From: Cristatella mucedo
Taxonomy: Eukaryota > Bryozoa > Phylactolaemata > Cristatellidae
Reading direction: 5' to 3'
Length of the DNA: 64,000 bases
NCBI GenBank assembly: GCA_009760855.2
Contig: WPIO01000138.1
Location: 991,001 to 1,055,000 of the forward strand
The notes beneath the pieces were generated by a model. The model searched no databases. It was given only the letters and a program-made list of their open reading frames with translations, and was not told where the DNA came from. The position numbers were made by a program, and so were the translations under genes. Shown piece by piece: positions 36,110 through 48,130 of this stretch. The first letter of the stretch is position 1; each line of letters starts with the position of its first letter.

Positions 36110-37131
36110 AAGAAAAAAAATCTAACCGTTAGTGGTACACGGACAGAGCTGACAAGTGCAATATGGAGCGAGGTAATAGGCAATAGTAAATGTAAATATG
36201 TTTAATGGTAGCACGCAAAGTGTCAGCACGCTTTAGAAAACGAAGAAAGAATTCCAAAGATCCGCTAGACTCTTTGAAAGACATGCGGTTTCCAGCTTAT
36301 TATTAAATGCAATCAATTTAATGGACATCAATACATCAATCGGCAGTGAGTTACGGGCTTTGGGAGTATCCAAAATAGAGGCAATATCACCACGGGATTT
36401 AAGATGGCATCGAAGCATAGCTAACGGATTCTAGTCATAAAATCAGGTTGTACGATATTTAGCCTGGCCTAGAGTAGTTAGGACAGTTAGGCGTGAGTCA
36501 GAGAATGAAGAGTCCTAAAAGTGAGTGACAACCTTGCTAGAACCCGAGAACGAGTGGGAGCCTCGAAGTCGATTCACTGCTTGATGAAGCGCCGGCTCAG
36601 GTCAGCAAGAAATGGCGTGATTTTGGAAACTGCGACGGACTGACGGAACACAAACGCAAAACGCTGCAGAGATGCGCATCTCCTGTAAGTACCTGATTGC
36701 ACAGCCGGTAGACTAGCTAACACTGACTTACAGTAGTCAAGACGCAATGCCAAAAAAACACTGAACACTTTGTGTGCTTAATTCTGGTCTAACGAGGGCC
36801 GATATTTCAGTATGGTGCTTAGCTAAAAGTAGGAAGACGCTACCTAGGATGTAACGGGAACCGCTATTGATAGGTCGCTTTGGAACTGCACCCTGCGAAG
36901 TCGCCCAGGTGCTACAGGGGATGTACTGGCATAGCATATTTTGAGCGTTGAGCTTTCTTGCTTCTGAGCTTCACTTGGTTATAACCAGTATAATGATTTT
37001 CTGTCGTCATTAAATGTTAAAGGTTAGCTGAAATTCGTGTGCGGATGTCAGCAATAGATGCAGCAACGGAGTTGGAGAATTTGGCACTAGAGGGCTGGGA
37101 TGGACTGCATCATCGGTAAAGCTGTATCTGC
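36110..37131 (-). mobile_element. LINE reverse-transcriptase remnant, unit 4
   Basis: Equivalent of 9,540-10,566. The minus strand reads SFTDDAVHPSPLVPN near 37,120, where a YADD box has decayed, then RLDYCKSVLASLPA near 36,745. Confidence 0.65.
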
Positions 37132-38690
37132 GTAATAATAATAGTAATAAATTGGTTATAATGCCCCAAAAAACTCGTTCTCTATCTAGGCACATCACAT
37201 TTGCTGCAATGGAAGCACAATTGAATTGTCACTGGAAGCATGCTCCAAGACAACAAGCATAACTTGATTAGGGGTGACATATACCAAGTCAGCATGAAAG
37301 AATGGTTAGTGGCAGCATGCAAAGTGTCAGCACGCATAAGCACACAAACAACGAATCACAAAGACCTACTAAATTTTGTGATAAATAGATGCGTTTTAAT
37401 TTCTGTCAAATTTGGTTGTGCAAGGTGATGTCAAAATGTTTATTAGGCGTGAGCCCCAGGCTTTGGGAGCATACCAACTAAATGTACGCTCTCCACGGAA
37501 TTGAGGTTCGAGTAAGTTATAGGTAAACTTTTAGATTCCGAAAAGCCAGTGTTACGATGCCTAGCTTGGTGGGGGAGTCGATCTGATAGGTAGGCTGGAG
37601 CCAAAGAATTGAGGGACTAAAAGAATGTAACAGAACCATCGAAAAGTGGGTGGTACGATGCTTGGCCTGTTGAAGGAGTAGATCTGAGAGACAGGCTGGA
37701 GCCAAAGAATGAAGTGACCTATAAGTGAGTGATAAAACCTTGAAGTCGATGCGTTGCCTGCCTGGGAGCCAGTGCAGGTTGGCGCGAGAAGTTGTGTAAT
37801 GTGACAACTTTGACGCTCAAGGCGGAAAAGCCTAGCTTTACAGTTTTTCACCAGCTGTGAGCACCTGATAGCACCAGCAAGCTGTGAGCTACAGAAGTCG
37901 AGATGCAATGTCATAAATGCATTGATCAATTTACGTGCGGTATCCTTGTCTAAATAAGCCCACTTTTTAGCAAGTTTACGCAGCTGAAAGTAGGCAGACT
38001 TGACTTTAGAGCAGATGTGGTCGTTTAATGAAAGGTCACCTTGGAATATGTCACTTGGATTTCATGCAGGTTCAAGTGGAGATATGCGGGAAGAGCCGAT
38101 TTTGAGCGTTAGGTAATCCAATTTCTGAATCACACTTGTTTGCCCATAACTAGTAGGCTGGTTTTGAAACCGTTCAATTTAAGGAAGTTTGCTGACATTC
38201 ATGCGTGGATGTCATCAATACATGCAGCAAGAGAGTTGAGACAATTCGACGCTCTGGAAGGCTGGGGGAGAGGTCATAGCAAATGTACAGTGAGTGTCGT
38301 GTGCATAGAAAAAGCCTAGATTTCGTGTGGCAATCATATCGGCTTATAATTGTTAGCCTGCCTAGATTGTGCTCAGCGATTACGTCAGCAATAGGCAGAG
38401 TATCAAATGTGAAAAGCGAACCAAGCACAGACGCCTGAACCTGCCCAGTATTTCAATGGCTCCTCGAATGATCTGTGTCCATTCACATCACTAGTGTGGA
38501 GTCGCTCACTGAGGTGAGACCAAAACCATGGCAGCTCACGTCCTGCGATTTCCATGTGTGACAGGTGGCGCTGAAGATGGACTCTGTGATCAATAGTATC
38601 AGACGCTGCTATAAGATCAAGCTAAGAAAGCACTAAATTTAATCTAGTCGGGATTCCTGAGACTGCCGTTGAACACCCTAAGCAGTGCTT
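37132..38690 (-). mobile_element. LINE-A, RT and 3' UTR, broken
   Basis: The minus-strand LINE ends at an AAT-rich tail (37,132-37,152). Going 5', the ORF end is followed by HWLPGRQRIDFKVLSLTYRS with SLAPACLSDLL (37,770-37,700), LPIADVIAEHNLG near 38,400 with YADD degraded to YAHD, and SDTIDHRVHLQ near 38,590. 37,561-37,700 repeats the ORF end, a short internal duplication. Dead. Confidence 0.75.
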
Positions 38691-40835
38691 ACTCTCTATA
38701 ATTATAATCTCTAAAAGCAGACTTTGTTGATGATTCGACGGACGTGATAAGTTGGTGAATGCCGTGCCATCACTATCGTGCTAATCTAATGAATGTTGAC
38801 TAAATTCTCGCTTCTTCGACCGTGCTACGTCTTCTGAGTCACTGTGTGGTAAAGGCAAACAAATCGACCATCTTTTTCTGGTTCGTGGTAATTTAGTTGT
38901 ACAGTGTGTGTTTCAAGATTCTGTGATTGGTCGCATGCTCTTGAGCAAAGCCGACGCAAATCTTTTCTTGCAGGACGCAAAACAGCAAACTTTGCATGCA
39001 GGGGGAAAGGCCTTCTAGATTTTAAGATAGGCAGGGCTGGAGCCGCAAAGACTAAACGACAGAGCAAAACCCAAACGCTTAGTAGACATGAACGCAACGG
39101 TCGCGCTTCGAGCGGAACTAAGACATTATTTCATTCTAATTCAAAGTTGGGGTTCGTGTGAATACGAGGTGGCCCAGGTCGCTGCCGAACGCCTGGCATT
39201 TTCTTTCCTTCCGAACCTCTCTCACTGGCTCCGGCACCGCTCCTACGAGCTCTTCTGGACGCTGAATATCATACATAGCCCACGGACTGTCTATCTAAAA
39301 GAAAGGCAGAAAAAACTAACTCCTTAGGAACATTCTGATAATATTTCCAACGATATGCATTCCCGATTGATTGTGCTGCGTTACTGGAAAATCTGCTACT
39401 CCTTGCTCTTTCTTTACTAAACGCGTTCTGGTTTAAGTTCATTTCGAGCTCTAATTAACATAGAGCTGAAATTAAGGGCACTCGCATATCTGGCGTCAAG
39501 TTCAGCGCCGCTCGCCTGAACGGCGTAAGGTCCGTGAAATGTTTGTAAGCCCACATTTGTTACTCCGACGGCAGCGAGCGATGCTGATAAATTCAAGACT
39601 GCTACAAAGACAGTGGCGAAATAGGCTACGAAAAATCTCCGATTGTAATTAGCGTTAGAGAATAATGAGGGGCAACGGTTAATACCTTAACAGACGCGAT
39701 AGTTAATTGCGTTAGGCATCTTGTATTACGCAGGCCCACGATGGCCTTACTTAAAGGATTAGCAGTGTATGCAGCAACGGTTCTGTTGAGCCTGCCGAGA
39801 TATTCATCACGGCTCTATAATCAAATTCGCGAAAGAAACGAGTTATGAAATCTCCTTTCTATAAGTGGAGTAAAAGCAAAATTGATTGAGCTATCTTATA
39901 GTTTTCCCCGAGCGTTCGAGCCAGGCTGGAGTTGCACCCTAGGCTTTGCACCGGTCGGACATTCAGTTGTGCACCGGACGCCTTCTAACAAATGTTTCGG
40001 CTCACCGTGGCTAGTACTGGATGCCTAATACCGTCCTTCACTGTTGAGTATTAACGTCAATTTCACATCCACGGGTGAGGGTGCTCTTCATTTCTACTAA
40101 CGTTCATTTCTACTAACCTTCATTTCTCTATAAGTGCCTCTGCTGGTGGAATGCATGCGTAGCGTTCGTCCTCCACCTACGAGTAGTTAGCGGAGATCCG
40201 AGACTCGAAGCTCCATATGAGCCCGACGGAGGTAACCCGGGTTACCGAATTTCCGCAAGTAGAATCCCAATTAATTATTTATTTTGCCGGTAGCTGCTCT
40301 AAAAAACACAGCGTTTTGAAGTCGAAAACGCCGTTGACCTGATTCAGAAAGAGCAGCACCGTCAGAGCCACGTCGAAGCAATCTGAAGCAACTATGTGCT
40401 CAAGAGCTCAATGAAAGGATGCACTACGCTATGGTTGGCTATAGTGACGATATCAAAGATGTTAGCAATGATTTTCTTAACATCGCAAAGGAACTTGTGT
40501 GCAAGTTCTTGGAAAAAATTCCCAAGAACTTCATTGCCGCCCGCTGATCTGAGAAGACTATGCAGGAGGTCCGGAATCGCGGCGCAAGTGCTCGCCTGGG
40601 TAGTAACGCTGATAGTCAGGACGAAGGTCCTGGCTATAGTTGTGCGCCGTTGGGGGCAGCATCCGATATGGCGCCGACTCGTGGCAGAAGGTGCCAAATG
40701 CTGCTCCGGGCGTACAGATACGCTCTGTGGGGCGCCCGAAGAAGGCGCCAGCGGTTGTCCCAAATCAGCCATCAATTTTCGTGATCGAGCCCTCTATCCT
40801 TGCCCTGGATATGGTCAGCCACTTCGCACTTACGC
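38691..40835. other. segment private to unit 4, unrecognised
   Basis: Not seen elsewhere in the window. It contains a 16-bp direct repeat TTCATTTCTACTAACG near 40,088-40,125. On the plus strand, 40,386-40,547 is open for 53 codons to a TGA and reads like a helical protein end (KQLCAQELNERMHYAMVGYS, then DDIKDVSNDFL), but no start or splice acceptor is convincing. The 180-codon ORF over it (40,396-40,938) is in another frame. 40,560-40,800 is GC-richer. No function assigned. Confidence 0.35.
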
Positions 40836-41193
40836 AATAGAAATCATCGTTTTCGAAATTGCTACGAGACTGCAACCTGATTTTGTATATTCGACATCAT
40901 TTTTCCGATTTTGGGGACGCACCGCTGACTCAACGTGAGGTATAAGGAAGCGAATTTTAGTACGCGGCTGTTCAAGCTCACGCCTAGATGTTCTTCCTTT
41001 TGTCGTTTGGCACTGTGGTGGATGCGGTGACCTAAGATAGATTATTTCAAACTGTATATTATGGCAAACCCACACGGTTACTTGCAAACGGTCGGTGTTT
41101 GCTTGATGGAACTGCCTGTGTGGGACCAGTAATGGGTTAATAATTATTCATGGCTGATTCGAAAGCCCCTTTAGAATATTAGCAGGATAATCG
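40836..41193. repeat. unit 4 continuation (10,760-11,110 phase)
   Basis: AAATCATCGTTTTCGAAATT and the following 350 bp match units 1 and 2, showing that 37,306-40,835 interrupts, or was deleted from, a single unit. Confidence 0.7.
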
Positions 41194-41689
41194 CGGCGTT
41201 GTTACGAACACGGTGTGCGGCTTCCACGTTCGGTCAGAACGAGGCCGCAAATGCAATGATCGTAACGGTGCTAGTCTCAGCCGACGAACGACGAATACCG
41301 GCGACGTCTGGACCTTGTAAAACAGCGAGTTACTTGTAGAGGCTGCACCAATTCATGCAGGTATGCCGTATGCAGGTATGCCAGTAGCAGAAACACGACG
41401 AGCGTTCAGACCTTAGCATATCAAGTACGTATCCATCATGCAGACAGGTCTATTTAACAGCAGCGGGTGGTTATGGACGTACTCCAATAACAAAGTGGCC
41501 TTCACCTCACGTCAGTTCCGACGCCAAAGCCCCGAATCCTAAATACTGATTCCCCGGCTATCTCAGGGCGCTGGCCTTTCGTGCGGTATCGGCAATAAAC
41601 TATCACGTAATAGCGAATAATAATTAACCACCATAATTAGACGGTTTAGCTGGTGCCGCCGTTACAGCTGGTCTTTGTCGTAGCTTTTA
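41194..41689. other. unrecognised segment
   Basis: Begins GGCGTTGTTACGAACAC just where unit homology ends. A short direct repeat GCAGGTATGCC occurs near 41,359-41,385. No gene seen. Confidence 0.35.
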
Positions 41690-42534
41690 GTGGACATTAT
41701 GGTATCACAAACTCTGAGGCCCGTGAACTCACGGCCTGGATCGCGTAGCCCACGACTAAACATCTGGGAATACAAACAGTCTGCTTGCGGATGAAGAATT
41801 CTATCTCTGATGAATCATCCTGTCTTAAAAGCGAGTGGGTTGAACTTCCTGCTCCAATTCGCAGTAGCTTAGATGTACACCGTGTTTCGAAATTCCGCTT
41901 GTGCTTATTTGCTCAGCTAAGAGATGTGCTGGTATTTTTGCAACGTGCACCACAGACTATGTAACTCAATCTGAGGCAGACTCAACTGTTGGATGGCAAG
42001 ACCATGCAAGGTATAAAATTTTAAGTCGCAGTCACAAACACTTGTATAAAGATGCACGGAGATTCGCCACCAGCCGTATTGTGTGCACTAATCATTCTCC
42101 AGTCCTTAGGATACTTTTAGGTCTCTTCCGAGACAAAACTGGAGATGAATGCCTCTCGCATGCCTCAATCCAGGTGAAGTATCGGCGAAGTGAACGTCTG
42201 AAACGCCAATGGCCACGGTTATGCACGAAAAGCCTTGCTTGTGTACAAATACTGGGAGATGGATGGCTGGTTCAATATTGCATTGCTCTTGCACATTGTG
42301 TACGTGCCTGTAAATACTCTACAGCTGAGCTCCTGTGCGGTATTTGATGCCTGCCCAAACCAGTAACTTCATTTGTTGAAAAATCAATGCAAAGCGAACG
42401 TCCACGAACTGTACTCAGAGGGCACAAATTCAAAATTACTAGGGCCCTCTTCCCAGACGCTCTTGCCGTATTGTGTGGACTAATCGTGCTCTAGTTTTTA
42501 GGATACTTTAAGGTGTCTTCCTTTACATTGCATA
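41690..42534. repeat. diverged unit segment (8,200-9,050 phase)
   Basis: Matches 8,200-8,950 and 44,700-45,150. The 148-codon ORF at 41,901-42,347 is not shared with the sister copies and is not supported. Confidence 0.5.
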
Positions 42535-44690
42535 ATAATAATAATAATAATGAACTTGATAAAGTGCTCTCAGAGAACTCAATCTCTGTCTGGGAGCTTT
42601 ACATTTGTTGCAAAGGAAACACGATCGTATAGTGGGTGGTATCATGCTTGATAAACAATATGAATAACATGGTTGTGGTGACATGGTTAGGGGTGACAAC
42701 TTCTCGTCTGCTGCCGACTGTGGCTCATCCTTTTCAGCGGTCCTGAGCTGCTAATTCTATGCTACTCACTACCTCAACTGCTCTCCTGACTCCGCTATGC
42801 TTCCCACTTTCTTTTTGTTGCGTGAGTCAAAGTCTCTTGGCCACCGAATGCGTACCGAAAGCCGCTTAGGCTGTGAGTGCGCTGTACAAAACTCTCCTGC
42901 GTAACACCCACATAGTCCTTATGACTTTGTCGAGTTACAAACGGAAATACGTTACGTTACATTGCATGCACATGGTCACCATGCACGTATGGTTAGTCGC
43001 AGCATGCACAGTGTCAGCAGACTTAAGCACATAAATGAAGAATCACATGGACCCACTAAATGCTTTCATAAAGAGGTGAATTTTTAATTTATTTTTAAAT
43101 GTGAAAGTCATGGGAAGTCGTGACGCAAGCCGGGAGTGGGTTCCGGAGCATACGAACTAAATGCACGGTCTCCGGAGGATTTGAGGTTTGTCTGAGGTAC
43201 AGGTGAACAGTTATTTTCCGATAAGCGGGCAGTGCGATGCTTCGCCTGATGGGAGACTAGATCTCATAGGTAGACTGGAGCCAAAGAATAAAGGGACCTA
43301 AAAGCGAGCGACAGAACCTTGAAGTCGATGCGTTTTTTGACTGGTAGCCAGTGCAGGTGGGCCAAAGGTGCTGTGATGTGGCAACTGCGAAGCTCAAGAC
43401 AGACAAGCCCAGCTGCAGAGTTGTTTGCCAGCTGTAAGCGCCTGATTGCACAGGCCGGCAGGCCAGCAAGCAGTGAGTTACAGAAGTCAAGACAAGATAT
43501 CACAAAAGCGTGGACGAACTTAAATGTCTTATTCCTATCTGAACAAGCCCGAATTGTATCAATTTTATGTAGCTAAAAGTAGACAGACTTGATTGTGGAG
43601 CTGATTTGGACGTCTAACGAAAGGTCACTTTGGAACATGACACCTAGATTTTGTGCTGATTCAACAGGAGAAATGCTGGCAGAGCCGATTTTGAGCGTTA
43701 GCCTTTCCAATTTCTGAATCGCAATTGGTTTGCCCATAACTAGTAAGTTAGTTCAATTATCATTCCATTGAAGAAAATGTGCTGCCTTTGATATGGGATA
43801 TCAGCAAGGGAGTTGAGAAAATTCGATGCGCTCGAAGGATGGGAGGGATCAAAGCAAAGGTTTCAACTGAGTGTCATCCGCATAGAAGTGAAAGCCTAGA
43901 TTTTGCTTGGCAATCACATCGGCAAAAGGCAGAGTATAAACTGTGAAAAGAACCGGACCTAGCACGCAGGCGCGAGGTACCCTATATTTCAGAGGTACAT
44001 CGGATGATCTTTGTCTATTCAGATCAATACTCTGGAGTCACCCACTAAAATAGGACCTGAGTCGTAGAAGAGCAGTGCCAGTGAAGCTCAGGCGAGATGA
44101 GAGGAGTTCGAGAAGGACTTGGTGATAGATAGTATCAAAAGCTGCCGAAGGATCGAGCAAAATAAGCAGAGATGCTCTACCCTTGTCTGCATTCCTGAGT
44201 AGTTCGTTGTACACTTGAAGCAATGCTGACTCCGTGGATTGATTAGCCCTAAAGCCAGACTGGAACTTACTAGCAAGGTTTGAAGTTACAATATATGATG
44301 AGTTCAGCTGGTCTGCCCCGACTTGTTCTTTGATAGGAATGGTATAAGGGAGACTGGGCGGTAGTTGCTCAAGTTCTCTTGGTCTAGTGTCGCTTTCATG
44401 AGTAGTGGCATGACTACACCTTTTTTGAAAGGTGCTGGGACATGACCTGAGGATAATGACATAAAGGTAATGATGTTATTTATGCATGGCAGCAGCAGGT
44501 TAATGCAACGTAGTAGGAGCAGGACAGTTGGAATGCGTTCCAAAGGACTTGCCTTGTTTTATCGGAATATGAACTTCAGGACAAGATCACTGGTGAGCTA
44601 CTTGAATGTAGACACTGAGGTACTGCAAGGAATCGAAGGATAGCATTATAGGGGGATGCTGCCATCGCAGGGATGGACTTCCTTATCTTG
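42535..44690 (-). mobile_element. LINE-A with recognisable reverse transcriptase, broken
   Basis: Longest LINE-A in the window, minus strand. In order: IPTVLLLLRCINLLL and LSNYRPVSLIPFLSK (44,540-44,310), LLILLDPSAAFDTIYHQVLL (about 44,170-44,110), an intact YADD box followed by TQLK at 43,884-43,862, LDFCNSLLAGLPA (about 43,490), HLHWLPVKKRIDFKVLSLAF (about 43,350), then the ORF end near 43,150. The 3' UTR reaches an AAT tail at 42,530-42,548. Frameshifts and the absence of an endonuclease make it non-autonomous. A LINE-B 3' end is nested at 42,700-42,968. Confidence 0.8.
42700..42968 (+). mobile_element. LINE-B 3' end nested in LINE-A
   Basis: Starts in the C-terminal RT coding part (CTGCCGACTGTGGCTCATCC), contains CTCCTGCGTAACACCCACAT and GAGTTACAAACGGAAATAC, and ends in a GTTAC repeat tail. 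The LINE-A 3' UTR resumes on both sides. Confidence 0.7.
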
Positions 44691-45156
44691 ACGATCACGA
44701 ATCACAAATATTTATGCGACGGTTCGCGGAGGTTTGCTCTTTCCCGTTTCGTGCGAACTAGTCGTACTCTAGTTTTATTGATACTGTAAGGTCCCTTCCG
44801 AGGCAAGGCAGAAGATGAATGCTCTCCCGTCCCTCTAGCCAGGTAAAGGCCTGGTGAAGTGAACGTCTGAAACGCCACGTGTCCTGGATACGGCTGCAAG
44901 CGTAGCTCGCTTACAAAGATCGGGTGATGGATGGCTGGTTCGATGTTTCTTTCTCCTTGCACTTTGCGTATGTACCTGTAAATAGTCAGCTACTCAGCTT
45001 CAGAGCTGCGATTGGTAACATGCTGCCGAAGCATTTAGCTTCATTTGTTGAAAGGTCAAGGCAATGGAAAGATCAGGGACTTCTACTCAGAGGGCAAAGA
45101 TTCAAAGTTAATTGGGCTTTCCCAAAGGTCAGCAGAAGTACGAGCATGCTCTATCC
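44691..45156. repeat. diverged unit segment left of the hAT insertion
   Basis: Matches 8,450-8,960 of unit 1. The plus-strand ORF at 44,924-45,271 runs into the transposon and is not supported as a gene. Confidence 0.5.
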
Positions 45157-47866
45157 CAGGGGTGTCCAACACGTGGCCCGCAGGCCACAACCCGGCCCGC
45201 CGAGGTCTTCTTTGCGGCCCGCAACGTTATCCAAAAAATATTTGTCACTTCATGTTTTTCGTTATTTTTAATCATTACAAACGGCAATATAAGGCGCTGT
45301 GATGTACTACACGCGCGCGTGAAGCGTGAAGGTGTCCGAATGGCTATTTTCGCGTGAAGGTAAAAAATCGTTTTATTTTGCTAGCCTTCATGTGAACATT
45401 TTGGCGTGAAGGAGTAATATATTTCTGCTACAGCGGCGCCATTACGATCACATTTATAACGCTTCCGCAAGCGGAATTTACTGTTTCACACTGTGGTTAG
45501 AAAAAAATAGCTGTTTCTCAGCTGCTGCTGCACGAACGGGAATCAGTCAGGTAGGTTTTTCAAAAAACGCGTATTGCTCAACTTACTTACTAATACTAAG
45601 ATATTGCTGTGATAAAATATAAATTAATCAATTCTTAACTGATCTGATTTTTTATTTCACATAGAAAAATGGCGGCGAATGTGAATACTAGTAAAAAACA
45701 AAAAATTGACGCAGAAGGAAGACTTTTCAAAGAATCTTGGACTGTAGACTATTTTGTAATGGAACGCTTCGGTAGGATAATGTGTCTAATATGCCAAGAA
45801 ACAATTGCCGTTGCAAAGGAGTACAATGTTAAGTGACATTTTTCAACAAAGCATGGCGACAGGTACAACAGCCTGACTGGTCAACTTCGAATTGATCGCG
45901 TGAACTCGTTGAAACAAAGCGTCATCGGACAGCAGTCATTGTTTACAGCAGTCAGCAACAAGTCTGAGGCTTCAACCACAGTAAGTTTTGTAATAGCTGA
46001 AGCTATAGCTAAGCGGGGGAAAGCATTTCCGATGGTGAATTTGTTAAGGAATGCCCCAGGCTGTTTACTGGTGTGGTCTGTCCAGAAAAAAAGTCAGAAG
46101 TAGAGAAAGTCAGCCTTTCTCATTAAACGGTTGCGAGAAGAGTTCACGAGCTCGCATCCAACATAGAAGAAATTCTCACTAAAAGACTTGCTGAATGCAA
46201 ATTGTATTCTCTTGCGCTCGACGAAAGCACGGACAATAGCGATACGGCTCAACTGTCGGTGTTTGTACGCGGAGTAACAGGAAAGTTTGTCACTATCGAA
46301 GAACTGCTGGATATATTTTCAATGAAAGGCACTACAACGGGGAGGGATATTTTGGATCAGGTCAAGAGGGTCCTCACAAAATTTAATCTTCCTGAAACTA
46401 AATTTATTGGTTTAACAACAGACTGAGCCCTTTCAATGACAGGTAGACATAATGGATTTGTATATTTAATGGTAAAATTAGTACCTCACAAAATTGTCAG
46501 TCACCACTGCATCATCCACCAAGAACAGCTATGTGCAAAGATCTTGGGCATGCAACATGTTATGGACAATGTAGTTTCAACAGTCAATGTGATAAGGTCT
46601 CGTTTGCTAAACAACAGACAATTTCAGGCTTTCCTTGAAGAGTTGGGATCAGATCATTGTGATGTTATTTATTTCTGCCAAGTCCGTTGGCTAAGTAGGG
46701 CAAACACGTTAGCCAGGTTTTGGTCACTTCGGACGAAATAAAAACATTTATGACAGAAAAGGGAAAAGATGTTGGCTTCCTCGATGACCAGCAGTGGTTG
46801 AATGACTTGGCTTTTTTGGTGGACATGACCAAACATCTTGCAGATCTTAATGTCAAACTCCAAGGTAAGGATCAACTGGTCCATAAAATGTATGAGTGTG
46901 TTGTCGCGTTTGTGCAAAAGCTAAAACTTTTTCCGGAAACACTTAGATCAGAAGAAACTGTTACATTTCACAACACTAGCAACAAGATCACCTGAAACGC
47001 TTGCTCATATGAAGTACTCCACTCTTGTTAGCAAACTTGTTGATGAATTTGAAGAGAGGTTTCAGGATTTCCAACAACATGCGTATGACATGAACATGAT
47101 TAGTAATCCATTTAATATCGATCCCTCCGATGCACCTGATGAATTTCAACTCGAACTAATTGATATTCATGATGACAGCAATTTAAAAACTGCTTGTGAT
47201 CAGCATGACCTTGTTACCTTTTACAAGCAGTATGTTTCATCAGAGTCTTTTCCTAACCTAGCCAAACATGCTCGCAGGTATGTTTCCCTTTTTGGCAGCT
47301 CATATTGCTGTGAGCAGCTTTTTTCCAGACTAAAAAATGTGAAAACAATGACTCGATCCGTTCTCACAGATGAACATTTATCAGGAATCCTTAGAATTGC
47401 CACATCCACTGTTGCAGCAGATGTCGACCTTTTATGCAAACAGAAACAATGCCAAGTATCTCATTGATGCCTGCAGTGCAGAAGACATTGAATACCTGTG
47501 GCATTTAATTAATCCGAAGACATTAATATTATGTGAGTCCTTGTCATGTAATTTTGTAAGTTTTATAAGTTTCTGTCTTCATGTTATTAAAATAAAAATC
47601 CAAAAGTTAAATATTGGCCATAATATCTATCGAGTTATTTTCCAGGACACATGATCAAATTTTTATTATTTATTATTTTTTAATTATAATTATGCTAAAA
47701 AATACTATTATATTGCGGTTTATTAATTAAGTATAATAGTAATAGTCATACTAAATTACGATCTTATTTTCTGATGCGGTCAACTACGCCAATTTACATG
47801 TGGCCCCCCGGACCTTTTAAGTTTTTGAAATGTGGCCCCCCAAAGCAAAAAGGTTGGACACCTCTG
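45157..47866 (+). mobile_element. hAT DNA transposon with TIRs and 8-bp target duplication
   Basis: The ends are CAGGGGTGTCCAAC (45,157-45,170) and GTTGGACACCTCTG (47,853-47,866), inverted repeats with one mismatch in 14. They are flanked by a perfect 8-bp duplication, CTCTATCC (45,149-45,156 and 47,867-47,874), the target size of the hAT superfamily. Subterminal GGCCCGC boxes lie at the left end and TGGCCCCCC boxes at the right. Four copies of GCGTGAAG(G) lie at 45,317-45,412 and may be transposase-binding sites. Unit copies at about 866, 8,968 and 18,891 are empty sites. Confidence 0.9.
45669..47467 (+). pseudogene. hAT transposase pseudogene (GTF2IRD2/EPM2AIP1-like group)
   Basis: Starts at ATG 45,669. 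A BED-type zinc-finger region (MCLICQETIAVAKEYNV, then HFSTKHGDRY) is interrupted by TGA at 45,834. The catalytic core follows: LYSLALDESTDNSDTAQLSV near 46,205, FIGLTTD then a TGA at 46,424, MTGRHNGFVYLM and HHCIIHQEQLCAKILG near 46,505-46,555, and VRWLSRANTL near 46,685. The C-terminal dimerisation region is YVSLFGSSYCCEQLFSRLKN (about 47,280-47,340) and DEHLSGILRIA. A further TAA lies at 46,124, and frameshifts lie near 46,025, 46,740 and 46,990. It is therefore inactive, but the termini are well preserved. The assignment rests on the Asp motif, the HCxxH motif, the dimerisation motif and the TIR/TSD. Confidence 0.85.
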
Positions 47867-47874
47867 CTCTATCC

Positions 47875-48130
47875 TATGTCATATTCATCTCAGTAAAGTA
47901 AGAGCTAAACAGATATGCTTCTCTCCAAATGACACGTCGGACTTATTGCAACTATTTTCGTGAATATTATTTGTACTTTAGTAAAGTGTTCTATTTTATT
48001 TTTGAATTAATTTACCATGCTAATTCTTGGCTTTTGAGACGACATACCAGTCTCCCCTATGTAATATTTAGGTCGTATGAGTGTCACGTGCGACTGACTA
48101 TTTCTAAAGAACCAGACTTTTGAAGATCAT
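47875..48130. repeat. diverged unit segment right of the hAT insertion
   Basis: TGTCATATTCATCTCAGTAA continues the unit at the 8,970 phase for about 100 bp, then decays. Confidence 0.5.

Larger units (their letters stand above)
31080..41193. repeat. tandem unit 4, with 3.5 kb absent from units 1 and 2
   Basis: 31,400-37,306 closely matches unit 2 (14,340-20,664), apart from a deletion of about 493 bp at 35,143. 40,836-41,193 matches 10,760-11,110. The 37,306-40,835 block between these has no counterpart in units 1 and 2, where its flanks are joined directly. Confidence 0.8.

Noticed and set aside
40396-40938. 180-codon plus-strand ORF
   Set aside because: No domain, crosses into tandem-unit sequence at 40,836, and competes with a different frame. 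Chance opening in a GC-richer patch.
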